DNA of 10,926 bases. Origin: an uncultured Bacteroidota bacterium. GTDB taxonomy: Bacteria > Bacteroidota > Bacteroidia > 2-12-FULL-35-15. The translations under genes and the position numbers were made by a program. Positions 6,749 to 10,926 of this stretch are shown piece after piece (position 1 is the first letter of the stretch; each line of letters starts with the position of its first letter). The notes beneath the pieces were generated by a model that was not told the DNA's origin, did not search any database, and was given only the letters and a program-made list of their open reading frames with translations. The stretch is taken from assembly GCA_903889605.1 (NCBI GenBank), contig CAISYK010000966.1, positions 1 to 10,926 on the forward strand. The letters run 5' to 3'.

Positions 6749-7705
6749 TCAATGTCTGCAAATTGAGTGAGAATATCCAATAAGGATCATAGGTTCAAGG
6801 AAATTAAAATGCTGGCTTGCTCTTCCGCCTTCAACAGTTGTGAGGATATCCGGCATATTAATGTATCCGGCTTTCAGCTTTCCAAGCAGAAAGAAATGTC
6901 TAAAAAAATCAAACTGCAGCCCTACACTTGCAGTTAAACTATAACCGGCAAGATGATAAGCTTTTTTCCCTGCCTCCATATCATGTCTCGGCTCATGGCC
7001 TAGAACATCCGTATCAGAATCTGGAATCATCATGCCAGCACCAATTGCACCTTGGGCAGAAAATGCATGTTTCCCGCTCTTAGCTATCCATAATTGTTCA
7101 AGGTGTCCCAATTCAAAAGCAAAATCGTTCAATCCATCACAATGTTCAAATTCTGTAACAAAACCGGTTTGCATTGAGTCTACAAGTGCAGGCTGGTAAA
7201 CTCCGCTTTCAGCGCCTTCACCAACTAGAACTTCTGTGTTATTATATGTACCAGGATTTACAGCTCCTGTAATCGTGCCTGTGAGCAGCGTGGCCTGTTT
7301 ATCCATATTATATTTCATATGATCAGAACCGAAAGTGATATAAGTTTTATCGGTCAGGAAATAACCCAAACGCCAATTGAACTGAGGAATAGTAAACATA
7401 TTAGGTTTGATATATGTCAAAAAATCGTGGTTCCCTGGCTGGTCTCTGGCAGTCAGATTTGTGATTGTAAAATCATATCCATCGCCGGTAAAATGTATAT
7501 CACTTTTACTATAAAATGCTCTATTATAACCCCAGGATGCGTAAAGGTTGCCTTTGCGTTTGAAAATCTCTCTAGTCTCAGTATTACCATTTAATGAAAT
7601 GCCAGTAGGAGCGTTTGTAACTGCCGCATTTTCAGGATTGACCTGCGCATATCCCATTAGGGAAGTAATAGAAAGCATTAAAGCTGCGATTTTGTGTTTT
7701 CTCAT
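6749..7705 (-). CDS. Exported protein, probable outer-membrane beta-barrel, function unknown
   Basis: The 318-residue product has a Sec signal peptide: basic MRKHK, a hydrophobic core, and likely cleavage after GYA at residue 20, leaving Gln21. The mature part alternates polar and aromatic/hydrophobic residues (NLYASWGYNRAFYS at 53-66, FNWRLGYFLT at 109-118, YSLTASVGLQFDFF at 255-268, FFLLGKLKAGYI at 271-282), as expected for membrane beta-strands. Acidic and glycine-rich stretches such as 150-175 and 228-248 fit extracellular loops. I cannot name the family. The ATG is 18 nt after the thiolase stop, so it is probably co-transcribed with the thiolase, which is unusual for a membrane protein. 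A role in passage of the pathway's substrate is a guess. The C-terminus (SICRH) lacks the terminal aromatic residue common in barrels. Confidence 0.75.
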   Translation of the reverse strand: MRKHKIAALMLSITSLMGYAQVNPENAAVTNAPTGISLNGNTETREIFKRKGNLYASWGYNRAFYSKSDIHFTGDGYDFTITNLTARDQPGNHDFLTYIKPNMFTIPQFNWRLGYFLTDKTYITFGSDHMKYNMDKQATLLTGTITGAVNPGTYNNTEVLVGEGAESGVYQPALVDSMQTGFVTEFEHCDGLNDFAFELGHLEQLWIAKSGKHAFSAQGAIGAGMMIPDSDTDVLGHEPRHDMEAGKKAYHLAGYSLTASVGLQFDFFRHFFLLGKLKAGYINMPDILTTVEGGRASQHFNFLEPMILIGYSHSICRH

Positions 7706-7723
7706 TGTCTAATTATTTTCTTT

Positions 7724-8908
7724 TTAGTTTTCCAAAATTATTACTGAAGCAATAGCACCGGGACCTCCGATGTTATGTGTTAATCCTCTTTTTGCTTTTT
7801 TTACTTGTCGTTCACCTGCATTATTGCGCAAGTGATTAGAAACTTCAACGACCATTCTAATTCCTGTTGCCCCAACGGGATGACCGCATGATAATAATCC
7901 GCCGCTGACATTCACTGGAATTTTCCCACCGAGCTGAGTTTCTTTCCCTCTAATCAAATCTTTTGCTTCACCTTGTCTGCATAATCCCAAATCTTCATAA
8001 GTAAGCAGCTCAACAATAGAAAAACAATCGTGAACTTCCACTAAATCTATTTCTTCAATTGGATTTGTTATACCTGCTTGCTTATAGGCCATTTTTGCAG
8101 CCTGACGTGTTGCTTCAAAAGAAAGAAAATCGTGATTAGGATCGAAGAAAGGTAAATCCCAGCCAGTAGAAACCGAGAGTCCAATACCTTTTATGTAAAC
8201 AGGGTTGTGTTTATTCTTATCAACATCTTCGGCACGAACCAAAATAACACAAGCGGCACCATCCGTAGTAGGACAGCTGTCCAAGACAGTAAGCGGATCA
8301 GCTACCATCTGTGATTTCATCACCTCATCTAATGAACATGGCTTACGATAAAAGGCTTTTTCATTTAAGGAACCATGAAAATGATTCTTCACAGAAACCA
8401 TTGAAATATCTTCACGTGTTACACCAAATTCTTTCATCATCCGGTTCGCATAAACCGCAAAAGTTCCGGCGGCAGTAAATCCTTTCTGCAAAAACGGATG
8501 GCCATATTCAACCATCATTTTTACGATTGAATCCTGGGGCTGGCGGTCACGAAGCTTTTCAACACCCAATGCCATTGCCACATCACACTCTCCGGCACGG
8601 AGTGCGTTTACAGCGTTACGAATGGCATCTGCACCTGAGGCACAAAAATTTGATACCCTGGTAACAGGAATATTATATAATGAAAGAGGCTCAGATAGAT
8701 CCATTCCGCTGCGTCCTTTGAAAACGCCAATTTCAGGAAAAGCTGTAGACAGCCATGCTGCGCCGATATCATCCATTGAAATTTTTGCATCTGCAACTGC
8801 CTGCAAGGCTGCATCACGCACCAGATCATCGTAACTCTGATGAAAAAGTTCTCCGAATTTTGTTACACCGATCCCGATTATTGCTATGTCGCTTACTTTA
8901 GTATTCAC
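7724..8908 (-). CDS. SCP2-type thiolase (acetyl-CoA acetyltransferase family)
   Basis: Thiolases cleave a 3-oxoacyl-CoA with CoA, or condense two acyl-CoAs. This 394-residue protein belongs to the SCP2/lipid-transfer thiolase branch that normally works with a DUF35 partner. The nucleophile is Cys89 in VSNFCASGADA (85-95). The histidines are His293 in EVHDCFS (291-297) and His343 in SCGHPVGATG (340-349). The C-terminal NIGGPGA (379-385) lacks the classical second cysteine, as in SCP2-type thiolases; Cys341 next to the GHP motif may or may not replace it. The start is a GTG (8906-8908): no ATG lies upstream before an in-frame stop at 8939-8941, and the protein begins SDIAIIGIGVTKFGE as the family does. 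In this operon its likely partner is the HMG-synthase/DUF35 fusion at 9542-10926, as in archaeal thiolase/HMG-CoA synthase and BbsAB-type complexes. Confidence 0.93.
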   Translation of the reverse strand: MNTKVSDIAIIGIGVTKFGELFHQSYDDLVRDAALQAVADAKISMDDIGAAWLSTAFPEIGVFKGRSGMDLSEPLSLYNIPVTRVSNFCASGADAIRNAVNALRAGECDVAMALGVEKLRDRQPQDSIVKMMVEYGHPFLQKGFTAAGTFAVYANRMMKEFGVTREDISMVSVKNHFHGSLNEKAFYRKPCSLDEVMKSQMVADPLTVLDSCPTTDGAACVILVRAEDVDKNKHNPVYIKGIGLSVSTGWDLPFFDPNHDFLSFEATRQAAKMAYKQAGITNPIEEIDLVEVHDCFSIVELLTYEDLGLCRQGEAKDLIRGKETQLGGKIPVNVSGGLLSCGHPVGATGIRMVVEVSNHLRNNAGERQVKKAKRGLTHNIGGPGAIASVIILEN

Positions 8909-8930
8909 GTTTTTTTTATTTATAATTTGG

Positions 8931-8975
8931 AATGCAAATTAATTAAGAATTAAGAATACAAATTAATTAAGAATT
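8931..8975. repeat. 21-bp direct repeat, two copies 24 bp apart
   Basis: 8931-8951 and 8955-8975 are identical except at one position (G or A at base 4 of the unit). The core CAAATTAATTAAGAATT is the same in both. The pair begins 22 nt upstream of the thiolase GTG and overlaps the left terminal repeat of the S23-containing unit. Confidence 0.8.
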
Positions 8976-8984
8976 TAGAATGCA

Positions 8985-9003
8985 GAATTCACAATTTGAA
9001 TTC
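8985..9003. repeat. Small hairpin within the S23 unit
   Basis: GAATTCA (8985-8991) and TGAATTC (8997-9003) are perfect 7-bp arms around the 5-nt loop CAATT. It lies just inside the left end of the S23 unit, next to the internal AATGCAGAATT repeat. Confidence 0.45.
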
Positions 9004-9042
9004 CAATGTTTAATATACATGTTTCAATTCTAAATTATTAAT

Positions 9043-9093
9043 TTATACTGTTTTTTTAGTTGAATTAATAATTGAAGTTAACAACTATATTAG
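9043..9093 (-). pseudogene. Remnant of the 3' end of a second S23 gene
   Basis: Translated on the minus strand, 9081-9043 gives LLTSIINSTKKTV and a stop, against LLTSIINSTKKNNIV and a stop at the end of the intact S23 gene. The similarity continues four codons upstream (L-I-stop against L-L-R), so the remnant has an in-frame TAG at 9085-9087. Two matching codons differ synonymously (ACT/ACA and TCA/TCG), showing divergence since the copies separated. Before that, homology ends in AATTCTN-type repeat sequence. It is a degenerate tail, not a gene. Confidence 0.75.
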
Positions 9094-9131
9094 AATTAAA
9101 AATGCAAAACTAAGAATTAGCCATGTACTTT

Positions 9132-9166
9132 AATTCTAAATTCTAAATTCTGAATTCTGAATTTTT
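9132..9166. repeat. Heptanucleotide tandem repeat AATTCT(A/G), four units
   Basis: AATTCTA occurs at 9132-9138 and 9139-9145, AATTCTG at 9146-9152 and 9153-9159, then a degenerate fifth unit runs into the stop codon of the S23 gene (9165-9167). Related units AATTCTT AATTCTT lie on the other side of the gene at 9537-9550, and inverted versions at 8941-8957. Confidence 0.85.
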
Positions 9167-9521
9167 AAACAATATTATTTTTTTTAGTTGAATTAATAAT
9201 CGATGTTAATAATCTTAATAGTTCATCAATTTGTTTCTTCATATCATTATCAATTTTAATTATCTTTTGGTCAATTATTTCGAACCAATATTGAGTTTCA
9301 TCAGCTTCTTTTAAAGAAATTCCAAGTTTATTAATAAAATCGGCTTTGCTCACCGCTCTTTGAGCTTCACGAATATTTGCACCGATACTTGTACCGCTTT
9401 TAAGTACTTGCCTTGCTATATCCCAATACTTTAACTCCATTAATTTATTGTACAAATCGACAACATTCAATGCAAAATCAAATGATTTTTTCAAAATAAC
9501 ATTATCGTCTTTATTCTTCAT
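9165..9521 (-). CDS. S23 / 23S rRNA intervening-sequence four-helix-bundle protein
   Basis: This is a small helical protein of the family first seen encoded in 23S rRNA intervening sequences, related to the Avd accessory protein of diversity-generating retroelements; its cellular role is unknown. Family signatures are clear: KSFDFALNVVDLYN near the N-terminus, KSGTSIGANIREAQRAVSKADF in the middle, and ISLKEADETQYW before the last helices. At 118 residues it is full length. I chose the ATG at 9519-9521; a TTG directly before it (9522-9524) lies within an inverted-repeat motif and adds only one residue. The gene is surrounded by A+T-rich AATTCTN repeats, and it sits between two genes that otherwise belong to one pathway, so it is best seen as a passenger. 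No rRNA gene or reverse transcriptase is nearby. Confidence 0.93.
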   Translation of the reverse strand: MKNKDDNVILKKSFDFALNVVDLYNKLMELKYWDIARQVLKSGTSIGANIREAQRAVSKADFINKLGISLKEADETQYWFEIIDQKIIKIDNDMKKQIDELLRLLTSIINSTKKNNIV

Positions 9522-9541
9522 CAATTCTGCATTGTGAATTC

Positions 9542-10926
9542 TTAATTCTTAATTAGCAAAGCTTTCCAGAAATAATTAGGTTTAGCATCATTTTCTATCA
9601 TTTTTCTTAAAACCAATTTAACCCTGGCTCCTATTTCCATTTTATTTTTTTCAGGGAACATGGTATCAGTTTGCTGAACAGTCATCCTTCCTCCCCCATC
9701 TAAATCTACAATAACCATATTAATGGGAGGAAAAGAACTCGGGAAATAATGTTCCGAGGTAAATGCATAAACAGTTCCAGTCTTTTGCAATTCAACGGAA
9801 GAAAATTTATCACATTTGCATTTTTTACATCTTGCAGATTTCAGATAATAAATTGTCCCGCACTCTTCACATTTAAGTCCTTTCAAATAAAGCAATGTTT
9901 CTTTTTCCCTATCCTGCATCATTTCAGAAGAAAACATCTCTTTTGTACCGTATTTAAAGGATTTAAAATTTCCAGCTTTGCGCAGGAGCAAATAATCCTG
10001 ATAAGTATTTATCAAATCATAATTATTTAATTGCTGCTGTAAAGATTTGTGTTCAGGAACAATATTACTTTTGATTTCAAAAAAATTTGTCCCGTTTGTA
10101 TAATCAGCAAGTAAAATATTTTTCTTATCGTTTTCAATTTCATTAATCAGAAGAAGCAACGCATGAACAGCTCCGGTATTACCAATTTTTGAAGTAAGCG
10201 AATCTTTTGCAAATTGTGTTTCTGTAAATCCAGCTTTAGCAAAAACACCTCCTGCCAGCCTGGCATAAAGTGAATTGAGAATTACGGCATCAAATGATTT
10301 AGGATTTGAAACAATATTTTTTAAAGATGCTGTAATATTATTTTTAAAACCTGCATCACGGCTGTATCTTGGATCATATTGAATTGAATTCAATTTGTAT
10401 GAAAATTCTTCAGCAAGTGAAGAGCTGAAAGATTTCGCCAATGATATTTCTGCTATTCCTTTTTCATTGTTTAATAAGACTGCGCATGCAGCATGGCCAA
10501 AAGGCGTTGAGCGTTCTTTTCCTATTTCAGGGAAATCAACATCAGCGGCAACAACCAAAATATTTTTATATTTCCCAGAATCGATTAAATCATTTGCCAA
10601 AAGCAATGCATCAGCTCCGCTTCGTGAAGAATTTGTAAAATCAAGTGCTAAAATCCCCTGAGGAAGATTTAATAAATCAGCAAGATAAGATGCGTGATAT
10701 CGATTATGAAAAACGGGTGATGAAGACGCGAAGAAGATTCCGTCAATTTGAGATTTAATATTGATATTCTCAACTCCGTCTGCCCCGATTTCAAAACAGG
10801 TTGATGAGGCATCAAAAGCAAGTGTTATAATATCTTCATCAGAGAAGCAAACAGCTTTCATTACACCTTTTTTCCCGGTTTTAGGATTGAGTGTACTATC
10901 CTCTATTCTATAATGAGGTAAGGCAA
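9542..10926 (-). CDS. HMG-CoA-synthase/KAS III-like domain fused to DUF35 zinc ribbon-OB fold (5' end outside window)
   Basis: The reading frame stays open to the right edge, so the Met at 10861 is internal. The 21 codons before it include PHYRIED, matching the family's conserved Y-x-P-x-YRI opening. Residues here are numbered from that Met. Residues 1 to about 265 form a thiolase-fold HMG-CoA-synthase/KAS III-like domain (SDEDIITLAFDASS at 7-20, GKERSTPFGHAACAVLL at 114-130, GNTGAVHALL at 227-236). The catalytic residues seem lost: Ser48 for Glu, Ser79 for Cys in TNSSRSG, Asn196 for His. From about 319 comes DUF35, with a rubredoxin-like zinc ribbon (Cys331, 334, 345, 348) and an OB-fold (TGTVYAFTSEHYFP onward). 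DUF35 proteins bridge thiolases and HMG-CoA synthases, so this is probably the scaffold and CoA-channel partner of the thiolase at 7724-8908. The last four codons (LIKN) and the stop lie in the 18-bp terminal repeat of the S23 unit, so the original C-terminus may have been altered. Confidence 0.88.
   Translation of the reverse strand, partial: ALPHYRIEDSTLNPKTGKKGVMKAVCFSDEDIITLAFDASSTCFEIGADGVENINIKSQIDGIFFASSSPVFHNRYHASYLADLLNLPQGILALDFTNSSRSGADALLLANDLIDSGKYKNILVVAADVDFPEIGKERSTPFGHAACAVLLNNEKGIAEISLAKSFSSSLAEEFSYKLNSIQYDPRYSRDAGFKNNITASLKNIVSNPKSFDAVILNSLYARLAGGVFAKAGFTETQFAKDSLTSKIGNTGAVHALLLLINEIENDKKNILLADYTNGTNFFEIKSNIVPEHKSLQQQLNNYDLINTYQDYLLLRKAGNFKSFKYGTKEMFSSEMMQDREKETLLYLKGLKCEECGTIYYLKSARCKKCKCDKFSSVELQKTGTVYAFTSEHYFPSSFPPINMVIVDLDGGGRMTVQQTDTMFPEKNKMEIGARVKLVLRKMIENDAKPNYFWKALLIKN

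Larger units (their letters stand above)
8940..9555. mobile_element. S23-gene unit bounded by 18-bp perfect inverted repeats, inserted in the thiolase operon
   Basis: TAATTAAGAATTAAGAAT at 8940-8957 is the exact reverse complement of 9538-9555. A second inverted pair lies inside: AATGCAGAATT at 8979-8989 and AATTCTGCATT at 9523-9533. Between them are an S23 four-helix-bundle gene, the tail of a second copy and many AATTCTN heptamers. The 616-bp unit separates two genes, thiolase and HMG-synthase/DUF35, whose products usually act together, and is more A+T-rich than they are. No transposase or reverse transcriptase is present, so if it moves it does so with outside help or by recombination between repeats. 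No target-site duplication is obvious. Calling it mobile is inference; the repeats and the gene are directly visible. Confidence 0.5.

Noticed and set aside
9132..9166. CRISPR array
   Set aside because: The unit is only 7 bp and directly tandem with no spacers; it is a simple sequence repeat.
9165..9521. Diversity-generating retroelement (the S23 family includes Avd)
   Set aside because: There is no reverse transcriptase, template repeat or variable repeat in the window, and the protein matches stand-alone S23 proteins equally well.
9522..9524. TTG as start codon of the S23 gene
   Set aside because: An ATG follows directly at 9519-9521, and the TTG is part of an inverted-repeat motif, so the ATG is the simpler start.
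8940..9555. Insertion sequence with transposase
   Set aside because: The inverted ends look like those of an IS, but the only gene inside is S23; no DDE, HUH or serine/tyrosine recombinase motif is present.
10859..10861. ATG as the start of the HMG-synthase/DUF35 protein
   Set aside because: The frame is open upstream to the edge and contains the conserved YRI opening, so this Met is internal.

Overview
The window reads as anaerobic Bacteroidota (or a close relative). It is A+T-rich, every credible gene lies on the minus strand, start codons follow A-rich runs instead of Shine-Dalgarno sequences, and there is a Sec-exported beta-barrel protein that would mature at an N-terminal Gln. A ferredoxin-dependent 2-oxoacid oxidoreductase and a coenzyme-B12 mutase point to fermentative or syntrophic acyl-CoA chemistry. 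The species cannot be named from the sequence.

Layout in transcription order (right to left): (1) 10926-9542, a 5'-truncated protein joining an HMG-CoA-synthase/KAS III-like domain to a DUF35 zinc ribbon/OB-fold; (2) 9555-8940, a small A+T-rich unit bounded by 18-bp perfect inverted repeats, carrying a 23S-intervening-sequence (S23) four-helix-bundle gene and the decayed tail of a second copy; (3) 8908-7724, an SCP2-type thiolase with a GTG start; (4) 7705-6749, an exported beta-barrel protein 18 nt after the thiolase; (5) 6547-3826, a four-gene 2-oxoacid:ferredoxin oxidoreductase (delta, alpha, beta, gamma) whose alpha subunit looks most like VorB (branched-chain 2-oxoacids); (6) a 419-bp gene-free stretch with hairpins; (7) 3406-1361, small (B12-binding) and large (TIM-barrel) subunits of an acyl-CoA mutase; (8) a 15-bp-arm inverted repeat; (9) 1185-16, a family III (CaiB/BaiF) CoA-transferase.

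Taken together this looks like an acyl-CoA catabolic island. The CoA-transferase would activate an acid, the B12 mutase would rearrange its carbon skeleton, the oxidoreductase would make or consume an acyl-CoA with ferredoxin, and the thiolase with its DUF35 partner would cleave a 3-oxoacyl-CoA. The substrate is unknown. The mutase keeps the two residues that hold a free carboxylate in methylmalonyl-CoA mutase (Tyr73 and Arg191 here), but its coenzyme/substrate loop is replaced by six glycines and several nearby contacts differ. The HMG-CoA-synthase-like domain appears to have lost its Glu, Cys and His catalytic residues and may only be a scaffold for the thiolase. The S23 unit has entered between the DUF35 protein and the thiolase, and its terminal repeat supplies the last codons and stop of the DUF35 protein. 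No mutase chaperone, epimerase, acyl-CoA dehydrogenase or regulator gene is visible.
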